Shown: positions 1 to 11,748 of the stretch, one piece after another
How the letters are laid out: every line of letters begins with the position of its first letter
How positions within the stretch are numbered: the stretch's first letter is position 1
Source: Gorsachius magnificus
Taxonomy: Eukaryota > Chordata > Aves > Pelecaniformes > Ardeidae
Assembly: GCA_034008185.1 (NCBI GenBank)
Contig: CM067086.1
Coordinates: 37,735,007-37,799,006, forward strand
Direction of reading: 5' to 3'
Length of the DNA stretch: 64,000 nt
Position numbers and translations under genes: made by a program
Notes under the pieces: model-generated
Databases searched by the model: none
The model's input: the letters and a program-made list of their open reading frames with translations, nothing else
Told to the model about the DNA's origin: nothing

Positions 1-288
1 GAGCACTGAGACCTTCAAAGAGCTCATCATGACCTTTTTTAGAAAGATAAACTTGGGAACGTCCAGATAGGCAATCCATTTTTATCTACTATCTAAATAC
101 CATATTTTTTAAAATGTCATTTTCTAACTTGTCTGCAACCATACGGACTAGTAGCGCTGAAGCAGAGTTGGTCATCTAATTGCCTGATTCCAGAAACCAA
201 GAAGAAGAAAGCTGAATATGCATTCAGGAACACTAAAAATGACACCCCTGTTTTACTCTTTTAGTTCTAGTGCATTTTGGTGAGGTTT

Positions 289-330
289 CATTGTTTGTTT
301 GGGGTTTTTTTTTTTTCCTTTTTTTTCCCC
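289..330. repeat. T-rich low-complexity tract
   Basis: TTTG-type units run into T12 (305-316), then CC, T8 and C4. This is low-complexity sequence with no attached element that I can see. Confidence 0.8.
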
Positions 331-3300
331 TGTAGGGTCTCTGCAGGCAATATATTTCAGATAAGAGTAGAACCTGAAGTCCAGCTTTCATTTTTTAGCT
401 ATTCAAACCTTTCAAATGTGTCTCATTTTTGTTTCCATCATCTTTTGAACTGATAGTATTTAATTTTGGTAAGTGGATTGTTGCTACTAGAAACCCTAAA
501 TTATATTGATGGACCTTGGTTAATATTTAAGCGTATAGCCTGTCATTTACAATGACTTGTACTGTTCTTGTAAAGGGTCATCTGGGCTGTCCTTGGGCTT
601 GTCGGGCTGAGCGGCATGCTTGTGCTCAGCCATTGTTCTTCTCCTACGACTGGATAAATCTATTAGGCGGACAGATTTAGCACACCAAAACTGTCCAGCA
701 GACTGCAGCCTTCATGCCAAATGGGTCTAGGCAAGCAAGTGGGTTTACACATGTAAGTAGCCCTAAAATACCCCAAACAACATAAAAAAGATCTGTCAGT
801 CAGCCATGTAAATTTGCTTGAGTGCCTAAGGGCTCTGACAAGTGATATCTGGTGGATTTAAATGAGTAAATTTGAGAGATTAATACCCACCGCAGCATGC
901 CAGACTCCCTCACAGAGCTTACCATCTTCATAGGACATGTGTTTGTGTCTCTCCTACCCCAATTCAGTCTGTTGTCTCAGTGCAAACTAACCTCACCTCT
1001 AACCTAAACATTCCTTGCAGCAGTCTCTGGCCAGGAGGCAGAGCTTAAACCTGGGAAGCGATACTGTCTTAAACTGTTTTAACTAATTCTACCAAAGCAC
1101 ATCTCTGGGAGCCATAGCGTTTCCAGGGTTGAGATCTGAGAAACAAACTCTGAGCTTTCCTGTTTGTTCTGTAATCCTGTGGGATCAGGGGGAGGTCCAG
1201 ATTCAGAAGGATTCACTTCCCATGAGTTTCACCAGAACAGAGGTGAAATAGGGATACTGGTGGCTATCTGGCTCTAAGGTTCGTCTGAGTATTCAAAAGC
1301 AAAATTGCGCCTTTGCTCCAGAAGCACATGAGAACGTGGAAATGGCGTGTGTGCAAGATACTTAAAATTACATTTCAGGTAATAAACTGCTTCCAAGAAA
1401 TAGGGCCTTAGAATTTAGGCTAAAGAAATGTCATGCAGGCCTAGAGAGTGAGGAATCTAACTATTATAGCTGTGCAGTTGAACAACCGGAGTGCCTAGGA
1501 GTGTCGCTGATAAACAGCTTGATAAAAGACTAATGAGCAGGATGCCTTTAGTCCATCACAGCACTAACTGTGCAGGGCACCTGAAGTATTATATGAGAAA
1601 TAATGTTCTAACATAATATTTAAAGATATGTAGCATAAGCTGAATGCACGAGTCTGCTAATGACAAGTGCTGTTGTCATGCTTGGTGCATAGCTAAAGTC
1701 ACTAACCAATTTAAATGCTTGACAGATGCAAGACAGAGGTGATAACTGGTCAGAAAGTGCACGGTACAATGTATTGATGAATGATATGGAAAGGGGAGCT
1801 GTGTCCCGGACTTTTGGATTTTTCAGGCTGCAGTGCTATGGGAGCCAGAATTGTGTTCTGCTGTCACCTGCATACAGGGCTCCTCTTCCTAGTTGCCCTA
1901 GCCCTCAGATCAGGAAACCCCACGTGGCAAATCCAAGCCTGTGATTAAAAGTAATGGGGTGAGGCAGGGGCAGGCTCTACAGCAGCCGGTGTTCCTGTCG
2001 CCTAGCGGGAAGGCAGACAGCCTCCAAGAGTCAAGAGGTGGGGTCTGTGGGGAGCTGCCAGCAGGAGGGGTAGAACCTTGTGCAACATACATAAAAGTAG
2101 AAACTAGTCATCTGTGATGAACAGCATGTATACTGCAAAACTACAGCATATCCCCCGTGTGTCATCGGAAGGACCATAACTCTGTTTTTCTTTTTGCTTC
2201 AGAATGAAACGAGAGTTTTGCTTTTTCTAATGATGAAAGAATGCATCCATATGTAAGAAAGTAAATGGACAGAATTGCCTCTGTATTTTTTAAAAGGTAC
2301 AAATAAATTTTTAACATAAAGTATACTTCCCATCACCCTTGCTGAGTCATATTTTCTTCTGGAAGTAGTCAGTAGTAGCAAGTGTTGCTTTACCAAAAGA
2401 AATTTGGTACAATCTGGTCCACAGAATTAATATGATTTACTAATGTTTGCAAGAAAAGCAGTATGCATCTACACACTGCAAAACTGGTACATTTATATTA
2501 ATAGATACAGACTTCTTGGTGATGTTAAGGTTATTTAACAAATTGCTCCCACCCCTTTGTTACCCAGGGAGGGAGCATTCAGGAATTCTGCACTTCTTCC
2601 AGCAGCAGAAAGTATTGGCAGGTACCAAAGGAGGCATTCCTTCTCTCTACTTTTTTGGACTCCTCCTTTCCTGCATAATAAAGAGCCCCCCAAATTCCTT
2701 CTATGAGGCTGAAAGAACAACCAAAAGGATTGAGGCTGGGAAGCAAGTCAGACTGAACAAAGAACTCTTTCTAGAAAACAGCCTGGATATGGGATATTCC
2801 ACAGCAGAATCTATAGGACATGTAAAGCAAAGCAAGTATTTTATTGAGGAAATCTCATCTGATGGAACCATAAAACAAGAGGAGGAAGATTCAATACTTC
2901 AAAATATCAGTAAAAGTCCAGCATGCTGTTCTACAAGATTGTTTTATCTTCCTTTAAGACAGACAAAATGAAGCACCACAAAAAGTCAAATAATATTTCA
3001 TCATAATTTTTCTGTTCACTCTGTTCCTTCACTGATGTCTTCTGATATTTATTCATTCCCTGTTTACATTAAAAGTAATTTCCCTAACTGCAAACTCAGG
3101 TCTCCTCTAAGCCTCATCTCCAACTGAAAATTAAAATGTTTAATTAAGTATGTGCGCTGTCCAAAAGAAAGAGCCCTTAATTCAAATCTAATTAAGATAA
3201 CATCAAGATAGATAAATATGTCTCTAAGTGTGGAAAATCCAACCCCCAAATTACTGGGTTACATCAGAACCATCCAACTTCCTAAAATGAGGATACTGCA

Positions 3301-4193
3301 GTTGTTGTCACAGAATGTGCAGTTTAAAAATAGCCATGTAAGAATGAGATGAAGAATTGTCTTCCACGGCCAGTGATATCTCAGAAAGCTTTCAGACACA
3401 CAGCAAGGTAGTGGGGAGCACAAGTGAGCCTCAGAGGTCTTGGAAATGGGTGTGACATTTTCCTAAATTTTCTGGAAAGGTGCACTTTTCTGAAAAGACA
3501 TACAGTGGGTTAGGCAGCAGTGGGAGCTTTAAAGGGGTTTGATTAGTGCATGCTTATAGCACTTGGAAGACCCTAGCGTTTTATTAGATCTGGTTGGCTT
3601 AGTCACTAATTACAGGTTTCTTCTGAACAGCAGATAAAATCTATGCATAATGTTTATGATTACCAGGGGAGTGACGTCACATGCTTCCTGGCCTAGAAAG
3701 TATATGACTTGACCACAGATATTCTAGTGTGATTCATAATCTGGTATGGGGAGTGCAACATAAAATTATATATCATTTGCACGGCATGCCTTTCTGTTTA
3801 TCATCCCCAGCTGATTAGTATCAGAGCCATGTGGAGACTAGTGCTAACGATCATGGGGCCAAGTATGAAATTCAAGGACCTAAGGAAGGTTAGAAATATG
3901 CTTTCATAACTGTTAATTTAAAAATTTTTACAACTGAGGATTTTTTTTTTTGCTTTGGAGTCAAGAGTACTTAGAAAGTTTATAGCAATTATTTGAAAAA
4001 CGCCCTTCATGGTAAAGTGGAGAAAAAGCAGACAGCACTAGATAATTTACTGTGATGCCTGTACAAAGCACTTGTGTAATGTTTTATTGCCTCTGTAGTA
4101 TTCTTTCCTAAATCGTGTCCCAGATTAGCTAATACAAATATGTTCCTTCCTTAGAAACAAGTTTCCTTTTCAATTCAACTTGCAGCTGTGAAT

Positions 4194-4206
4194 AAAAAAA
4201 AAAAAA
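4194..4206. repeat. A13 homopolymer
   Basis: Thirteen consecutive A residues follow AAT. No recognisable retrotransposed body lies upstream, so it is not called as a poly(A) tail. Confidence 0.85.
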
Positions 4207-4395
4207 GAAAAATCTGATTGGTTTGGGAAAGTTTTGTTCTTCCAGAAAACCACTCCAATTATTTTTTATTATTGCAGTGATTATAGACCCTAATTTTGTT
4301 TAAGGTGTAAACCATTATGTGGTTTTACATGTGAAATATAAAATGTACAAGAAATCTATTTTCCTCAAATTAAATACTGTATTGGAAACAGCTTG

Positions 4396-4422
4396 ATAAT
4401 AATAATGAGGAGGAGGAGGGGG
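4396..4422. repeat. Compound AAT / GAG microsatellite
   Basis: About three AAT units run directly into about four GAG units and a short G-run. This is a short compound trinucleotide tract. Confidence 0.75.
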
Positions 4423-4706
4423 TTTAAAGACCATGTAGATAGATAACCGAAGATACACCAGGTGCTGGAGGAAGCATCAAAAATAGATTCTTGAAAACTG
4501 CAGTATTTTTAACAATATTATGATGCTGGCTTCACAATTGTTTATGAAGATGCGAAGTTTTCAAAAGCTCCTCAGTCTGACTTCTGTTTTTGCATATGCA
4601 TATGACAAAATTAAAGTCAAACTACCTCGCCTTTCTGCTGACTCTGAAAGATAGCTGAATGCTGTCACTTGTGTGTGCAATTATCTGGATCCACAACTAA
4701 TTAGAG

Positions 4707-4734
4707 ACGCACACACACATACACATGCACGCAC
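4707..4734. repeat. Imperfect (AC)n microsatellite
   Basis: AC dinucleotides are interrupted by G and T (ACGCACACAC, then ATACACATGCACGCAC). This is a short, decaying dinucleotide repeat. Confidence 0.8.
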
Positions 4735-5401
4735 CCTAAATTCCAATTTTCTGAAAAAAATTGTTAGCCAGAGTCTTACATTCAATTTGAAAAGTGTAAT
4801 CCTATGAGAGACTCAAGGCTACGAACAGAAATCCTTACAGCAAATTGGCAATGCAGTGGGATCCATATTTTATAGCTCATTGTAACTGAAAAGAAAGTAT
4901 CACATACTTCATGTCTGATTATGACTCAGAAATAGGACAGGACCTTGTACTTCCTAAAGTTGCAAGAATAACAGTCTTGCTGATATGGGTGGAGTTCTGG
5001 ATGAAAGCTGGGGATAACATATGTTCCACAGTAGTAGTGATAGGCACTTTTGAAGATGAAAAGAGTGCTTTTAGTGGAAATCCATAGGTAATGACAGTTT
5101 AAATTCAACATTCTAAACCAACGAAGAGAACTTTACAGATTTTGGCAATTAACTTGCATAATACCCCATGAAGTATATTCTAATTTTTCAGGTGAAGAAG
5201 TGAGGCCCAGAGATATCAAAAGTTGCATCTTCAAAAGTGATCTCAAACTTCTTGTGCCTAAGACTTGAAGAACCGTTTAAAATGCCCAAAATAATATACA
5301 TGAGAGAGAAATGTAAAATTAGAAGAGGGGCTGCTTTTCTTAATAGGTCTTACTGATGTAACTATAATTTTTTTGCCACAACTACAGTATTGTACATAGA
5401 T

Positions 5402-5584
5402 ACAACTGGAAAGAAATTCTTGGTGTTGAGAGTGATAATGCACAGGGAGAGGTTACTCCAAGTGGCAATGGAATAGCCATCACTGAGAAGACCAAATCTG
5501 TCTCTGAAATTAGCTCTGATTTGAGGTTGGACAAAATTACCTCTAAAGGTCCCAACCTAATCAAATTTTCCTGTGATTCCATGA
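5402..5584 (+). mobile_element. Eroded CR1 3' end (old copy)
   Basis: The segment keeps landmarks of a CR1 3' end in the right order. AAGAAATTCTT lies near the start and a GAGAGTGAT-like block comes next. These correspond to the FFT.RVV coding segment of intact copies. A GGTTGGAC...ACCTCTAAAGGTCCCAACCTAA block follows, then a decayed octamer tail (CTGTGATTCCATGA). The intact copy at 7924-8764 has the same order. The coding part is full of indels and not readable. The upstream boundary is approximate. The 3' block from about 5525 to 5584 is the secure part. Confidence 0.55.
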
Positions 5585-7923
5585 CTGAATTAGATGAAGA
5601 ACTGGGAGGAGACTCTGTCTGAGGCCAGTACAGAAGTTCAAAACCTGCCTGAGAAATTTTTGTCCTGACATGCACTTTCGCATGAGGAAGTGGACCTGAA
5701 CTCTGCAAAGCTCTCCTCTGTTCTCACGGTGGTCACATCTCTGTTACAACAGACAGTATTTCTTTTAACCTGCCGTATAAAGTTCTTCAAGGAACCAGTA
5801 TTGTACTCTCTTTTCTAACTAATTTATGTATCTCTGAATCTTCAAATTAGAAATAAGAAGTAAGAAAAATTGCAAGAAGGCATTTTATTGTAAAAAAAAA
5901 GTTAAACCTCTGCATATAAAAACTCATCATAGGCAGGACACTGAACTGTAAAAAATTTTTACTCACCAACATTACCACTTCTATCTTTTTTCTTTTCTTT
6001 TAATAAGAATCATCAAATAAAACCATAAAAGTCAGAAAATCCATATCTGCAGAGCAGTTGACTCAGCACTGGGCAAAAATTGGAAGAACATAAATCTTAG
6101 AGAAGCTTCAAGGTCTTGCCGAGCTTTATTCTCTGGAACTCAGATATGTTGTTCTAATGATGACTATGTTTACTTTTGTGTCTGCATCCAGTCTTGACAA
6201 AGACACAAGAAGGCAGATATGAAAACCTGTCCCAGAAATAATTGTGCACCACAGCTCCTTGACTTGTTTTGATTTTTTTTTTCTAACATGAATCTATAAT
6301 AACATTAAAATAGATTTCTTGTGGGTTTCTTTCTTTATTTTTCTACCACTGACCATCTGCCTGCCTTTTGTGAAGACACATGAAATTGAAAATAACTTCA
6401 AAGTTCTTCGTATCATAGACTTAATATGTGAAATATTGTTAAATTCAGGGCTAGATCAGAGTCTGCTTCTGCTAAAATCTGCCACAGGCTCTGTTAAGGA
6501 GTTAACACTGAAAGAGGTTCACTAATTGCCACTGCCTGAGGTTGTACTGAAATTATATTAGGCACAATTTGTATGGGCCGGTTGCTTGGATAGGAACGTA
6601 TGCATGTGGGAGAATGTGCTTTTTTAGAATAGTAAGGATTATTGGGTAGGATTCCAGTTACAACCTGAAAGCTGTAAGATACATTGCCCACGCCAGTGAC
6701 AATAAATTAAATCTCGTCTTCAGAGGCAGAAAGAATCAAATCAATGGTGTTAAGAAAGAAATGAATAGGTTATTTAATGAAAATATATTTTTTGAATGTT
6801 TTTATGTATATCTGTATCTATATCCTACATATGCATATAGATAGGTGTGGTGTGTGTTTCTGTGGAGATACTCTTTAACGTTACCACTTTACTGAAATAA
6901 CCACAATCCTCAAAGACTCAGCACAAGTGTCCTGAGAATTTCTGCCATAGAGGTGAAAAGCGCAGGCTAAATAATGCAAAGCTGCGGACTTACTCATGTT
7001 ATGGGCTCCCTGTTGCCCACCAGGACTGTCAAGAGCAATAGGCTCACAATCCTTACTTCAGAGAGAAGAGCCTTGGAGTTCAGGCAGCCCCAGCACTGTA
7101 AACATCTCAAACTTTCAGAGGGTCTCACTGCATACAGCAAAGGACAGGAGCAGGCTTGCATTCTTAATACATTTTGAATTTCATTTTGTGTTTAAGAAAA
7201 TCAGTTTTCAATCCATACGTAGCGTAGCACCCAGCCGCTCCAATAATTTAAAAACTCAGCCAGGTGAAATGGCTTTGTGTATTCTGACAATGAATTAAAC
7301 GCCCGATGGACAATTTTGGACTTATGATTAGCTGAATAATGCACCATTCCCCGAGGGAACTAGTCAAACCATGCTTGTCAAAATAAGCAGCTATGCACAT
7401 ATACACACACATACATATGTATACATATATATGTGCACAGACAGATAAAGCAATAGATGTTCAGTTTGTTTATTTCTTTCAAAACTGGAGTCTAATCAAT
7501 ACCATGGTTTTTCACCTGAAATCACTTACCAAATAATACAATTGATAGCACCATCAGGTTTCTTTAAATACTAAAAATGCTGATTCAGTAGCTGTAGTCA
7601 ATATACAGAGACATAATAAATTGGAGGGGGGGGAAGTTAATGTATTTACAATACAGCATTTGAAGGATTTGAGCATATATAATGGAAAGGTGCTTTAAAA
7701 ATTAATAGTCTTGAGGATGTAGAGAAGAATGAGCGACTTTTCCTTCATATAAGAAAATGAATTTCACTACACTCCTATATATGGCCAGTTATGTTAAATT
7801 TCCAAGAGGAATTATAAACTTCCCAAGTACTTGAAGTTTGCTCTTCTGAATACTCAGAGATAAATTTTCAAGTGTGGTTTATTCTGAAAAGCTTTCATTC
7901 TCTTTATAATAGTAACAATATCA
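5585..7923. other. Unassigned A+T-rich DNA
   Basis: No gene or clear transposon is visible. Open frames are all short. A TA/CA-rich low-complexity patch with a 10-bp inverted repeat lies at 7393-7438, and a G8 run near 7626-7633. The last bases before 7924 are flanking DNA, although an open frame happens to run through them into the CR1 copy. Confidence 0.6.
7393..7438. repeat. Imperfect CA/TA repeat with inverted ends
   Basis: Alternating purine-pyrimidine sequence (CACACACA, then ATACATATGTATAC, then ATATATATGTGCAC). Its ends, TGCACATATA at 7394-7403 and TATATGTGCA at 7428-7437, are exact inverted copies. Most likely a decaying microsatellite. Confidence 0.75.
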
Positions 7924-8764
7924 TCCAGAGAGACCTGGACAGGCTGGAGAGGTGGGCCTGTGTGAACCTCATGAGGTTCAACAACGCCAAGTGCAAGGTC
8001 CTGCACCTGGGTCAGGATAACCCCCAGTATCAGTACAGGCTAGGGGAAGAGAGGATCGAGAGCAGCCCTGCCGAGAGGGACTTGGGCGTGCTGGTGGATG
8101 AAAAGCTGGACGTGAGCCGGCAATGTGCACTGGCAGCCCAGAAGGCCAACCGTACCCTGGGCTGCATCAGGAGAAGCATGGCCAGCAGGTCAAGGGAGGT
8201 GATTCTGCCCCTCTACTCTGCTCTGGTGAGACCTCTCCTAGAGTATTGTGTCCAGCTCTGGAGCCCTCAGCACAAGAAGGACATGGAACTGTTGGAGCGG
8301 GTCCAGAGGAGGGCTACTAAAATGATCCGAGGGCTGGAGCACCTCTCTTATGAGGACAGGCTGAGGGAGTTGGGCTTGTTCAGCCTGGAGAAGAGAAGGC
8401 TGCGGGGAGACCTGATTACGGCCTTTCAGTACCTAAAGGGGGCCTATAGGAAAGATGGGGAAAATCTTTTTAGTAGGGCCAGCTGTGACAGGACAAGGGG
8501 TAATGGTTTTAAACTGAAGCAGGGTAGGTTTAGACTGGATATAAGGAGGAAATTCTTTACAACGAGGGTGGTGAAACACTGGAACGGGTTGCCCAGAGAG
8601 GTGGTGGAGGCCCCATCCCTGGGAACATTCAAGGCCAGGTTGGATGGGGCTCTGAGCAACCTGATCTAGTTAGTGGTGTCCCTGCTCACTGCAGGGGGGT
8701 TGGACTAGATGACCTCTAGGGGTCCCTTCCAACCCAAAACATTCTATGATTCTATGATTCTATG
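7924..8764 (+). mobile_element. CR1: CR1 non-LTR retrotransposon, 5'-truncated, well preserved
   Basis: This copy is cut at the 5' end, as most CR1 insertions are. It carries only the end of ORF2 and the short 3' untranslated region. The 3' terminus has three exact ATTCTATG units (8741-8764), the hallmark of CR1. The 3' UTR contains the usual GGTTGGACTAGATGACCTCT block. The coding part is open over its full length, so the copy is younger than those at 5.4, 21.7 and 32.5 kb. CR1 usually leaves no clear target-site duplication and none is obvious. Its sequence is closest within this window to the minus-strand fragment at 63.5 kb, so the two probably belong to one subfamily. The 5' boundary is set where similarity to CR1 coding sequence begins, give or take a few bases. 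Confidence 0.95.
7926..8669 (+). pseudogene. CR1 ORF2 C-terminal fragment (reverse transcriptase tail)
   Basis: This is an uninterrupted frame of 247 codons plus TAG. In an intact element ORF2 encodes an endonuclease and reverse transcriptase that copies the CR1 RNA at a chromosomal nick. Here the endonuclease and the catalytic reverse-transcriptase motifs are lost by 5' truncation, so no activity is expected. The remaining part shows the conserved CR1 C-terminus. It has [10 protein letters not shown] at the start, then [12 protein letters not shown], then [12 protein letters not shown], then [35 protein letters not shown] and [15 protein letters not shown] come next, and WNGLPREVV lies near the end. 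An ATG-less open stretch upstream (7872-7925) is host flank and not part of the gene. The frame is intact because the copy is young, not necessarily because it is used. Confidence 0.9.
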
Positions 8765-9630
8765 AATAGTCAAACTTTCATGTTGTTATTAATGTTCCCT
8801 ATAAACATTTCTTAGGATAAATTAGGCAGACCCTCTTTGCAATTTAAGCTTTATCTTTGTTAGGCTTCATTGTTAACACTTCAGAGAATGATCTAAAATT
8901 TTAAAAATTGATTCTAGATAGGTTTCTCTTAGCTACATTTTACTTTCTGCAGACTAAGGGAAGAAAAAACAGTAAAGCATTCTCTGTCTATGAAAGAGAT
9001 AACTAAATATGAAAACCGACCAATCTCTCAAATATACTCAGTTCTCAAAGTCCATTCAGTACTGTTAGTAGAAAAGTTTCCTGTGTTATATTTAAACTAA
9101 TGGTACACAAAATATCAGAGTTGCCTTTTGTTGTTAATCTACTGAAGAGAAATAATGATGAATACAGTTAATGACTAAAATCCAGAATTTGTTTCCAACA
9201 AGACAATCACTCCCGCCCCCATAAACACCAACCCCAGATCTAGTAGCGTATCTCCAACTTGAAGATAACTCTGCATTCCGTTACTTATTCTACTTTTGAG
9301 TCTTATGCTATAGCACAGGATAACTGAGAAAAGAAAATTTGTGTAGAAAATGAGAGCATGTGAGAAGATACTGTACGTAGAATTCATTTCTATTCAATTT
9401 CTAGGCCATTTAATCGTCATCTGGCACATTGTCATCATGTGTTTTGTTTCACTACCACGCTATTTTTAACCTGTATATCTCTGGCAAACAGGATAAATTC
9501 TCTCCTTTATAAGCACTTTAGTGTCTAGATAAGCAGTACTAAAATCAGCTTTCATCGACACCATCTTACCTAGGTGAAAAAAGTTTTGGATATTTGTTGT
9601 ATTCTCTCACTTTTATGTCTAAAGGTAAAC

Positions 9631-9643
9631 TTTTTTTTTTTTT
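9631..9643. repeat. T13 homopolymer
   Basis: Thirteen consecutive T residues, with no adjoining element identified. Confidence 0.85.
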
Positions 9644-11735
9644 AAGTTAGGAAAAAAAAGTAAGAAAATATCCTTGTTATGCAACTTCTGTCTCTTAAGA
9701 CTTGGTTCCCTGTATGGGGAAGTAGAAGACAGGCCAAAAATTCCTAAAATAAAAAGGACAGTTGAGGAAGAGAAAATCATGAAATGATACGCTCTTGTTA
9801 ATATCCAAATGCTAGTATTAAAAATTAGTGTTCCGTGAGTGAGAATACTAGTGCAGCTAACTTTTGTTTTTCCATTGCATGATCAATAGTAATGATAAAT
9901 ATTCTGCAGGGTGTACTGGCCCTGCTCTGAAATGTGCATTTTGACTTCTCATCGCTGTCTAATTTCAATGAGGTTACTTCGCTTTTCATCTTGTAATTTT
10001 CCCAAAATTTTCTATTCATTTTCCTTTCAATAAAGTAAACGTTTTGCTTATGTACCAGTGAAAAATGTTTCTAAGACTGGAAAAACATTTTTTTGTTCGG
10101 CTGAAGTTTTTCATACATATACAGGATTTAAAAAAAACAAACCCTCCCCTACTGCTTACAGCTTGTAGACCCAATCCAAAAGACATTTTTTCTTTTCAAA
10201 TGGCATCTTTTATCTGAATGTCTTTAATATTCTTCTGTGCAACAGTGTAGATGCAAGTACTTATGATGGTAAAGCCTGCTCCTCAAGATAATAAAGAGTA
10301 CACTGCAATAACACATAGTATGATATACAGATAACCACACTGTGTCCTTTAAGTGGTTAAGACAATTTAAATGAAGGAAATTGAAAACTTCATGGATTTC
10401 TGTATATTTTTCAGAGCACACTTGATTTCAAACTACTCAGTGATCTGTGATTTTGTTCTCTGGTTTTAATAATGAGAACTCCGAGTCAGGGAATTATAGC
10501 TAGAATGAGTGTTTAACATCACAAAAAGCTAAATTAAATTGGCAAAAAGCTTTTAAGAGAGAAAGGGTTCTGCTGGTACCTCAGGCCACATTCATTTAAA
10601 GGGGATCCCCATGCCCTCAGATCACTAAGTAGTTCGGATTTGAATAGGACCAGGTATGGATAAAGAGAGTACATACCATGGCATTTACATCTGCATGCTC
10701 TGTGGGCATGTGGGCTGCTACTCCAGATTGCCTGGTGTTTTTCCTCTGCTTATCTGCACGGCACATTGAGGAGGCTTTTGGCAGCTGGTTCCTAGGCTCT
10801 CCTGCTTCTGAGCTCAGCCCTGCAAAAAAGCCCCAGATAAAAAAAACCACATCACTATCAGGACACCATTACCTTTCAGCCCAGTTATTTCCAGAGTGTT
10901 TCTTAGAAGCCTTTCTGATCGGCAACCTGACAGCAGTCCGACGTTGGGAATGGAGCTGTGAGGTCACTGAACAGCCAGCACTCTTCCCTGCTCTCCAACA
11001 ACCGCGGAGTGGCAGGAAGGGAGCAGAGCTGGCAGTGTGACCGGTGCGTCTGACTGCCAGATGTCTGTCTCATAAACATCCAGACACCTACACCAGATAG
11101 TGTCTGGACCCTGAGGAAGATACTGAGTGAGTGCTGTAGCGTGGCCAGCCGTGAAGGGACAGCTTCCAGATGAAGAGTTGATGCCCACGCATGTAAATCT
11201 GTGCTGAGTTCACCCTTTAGCTGCTGAAGTAGACAACTGACATTTCTGGCAACCTGTAAGCCTACCCTTGACTATCATCTGACAAAACAATTCCAGAGGT
11301 GGCATTCACCAGTTCAAAAGCTCTTGCCTGTCATCTGGCAGATACAGAAGGGATCACCCCTTGTGTTTTCTCCCCCCAGTAGTATCTGGGTTATGTACAT
11401 GATGCTGCCCACAGTATCTGTTCTTCTTAATTCTCAATTATTCACCAGTCAGCACCTCAGAAGGGTGGGGGGAATCACTTACTCAAAAACTAACAACTTA
11501 CTCAGACAATAACTGGCCTAACCCAAATCTTCTGGTGGTTTTTTTATATTTCTCCCAAGTCTCTTGAAGAGCTACTTATCCGGACAGCCTGAAGCAAAGC
11601 AACATTAAAATCACTCAATATTTATTGGGTTTTCGATGTTCAAGATGTTAATTAAGAGAAAACAAAAGTTTTTACTTAATGTTTATTTAGATTTCAGTGA
11701 TAAGTAAGGAGATTTTAGTACGTAAGGACTGGTTT

Positions 11736-11748
11736 AAAAAAAAAAAAA
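11736..11748. repeat. A13 homopolymer
   Basis: Thirteen consecutive A residues, with no adjoining retrotransposed body recognised. Confidence 0.85.

Larger units (their letters stand above)
1..5401. other. Unassigned A+T-rich DNA
   Basis: I see no exon, RNA gene or recognisable transposon here. Open frames are short or implausible. The longest (about 2447-2971, +) has mixed composition, no recognisable motif and no splice context that I trust. The stretch contains T-runs near 289-330, an A13 run at 4194-4206, a short AAT/GAG tract at 4396-4422 and an imperfect AC tract at 4707-4734. Old, unrecognised repeats could be present. Confidence 0.6.

Noticed and set aside
2447..2971. A 174-codon + strand open frame, the longest unexplained one on that strand
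   Set aside because: It opens at TTG rather than ATG. I see no domain, signal or splice context, and the residue mix looks like chance translation. An isolated single-exon bird gene without other support is unlikely.
8444..8659. Minus-strand frame whose counterpart recurs nearly unchanged at 63528-63743 (+)
   Set aside because: Both are antisense readings of the same CR1 subfamily; the similarity is explained by the transposon, not by a conserved peptide.
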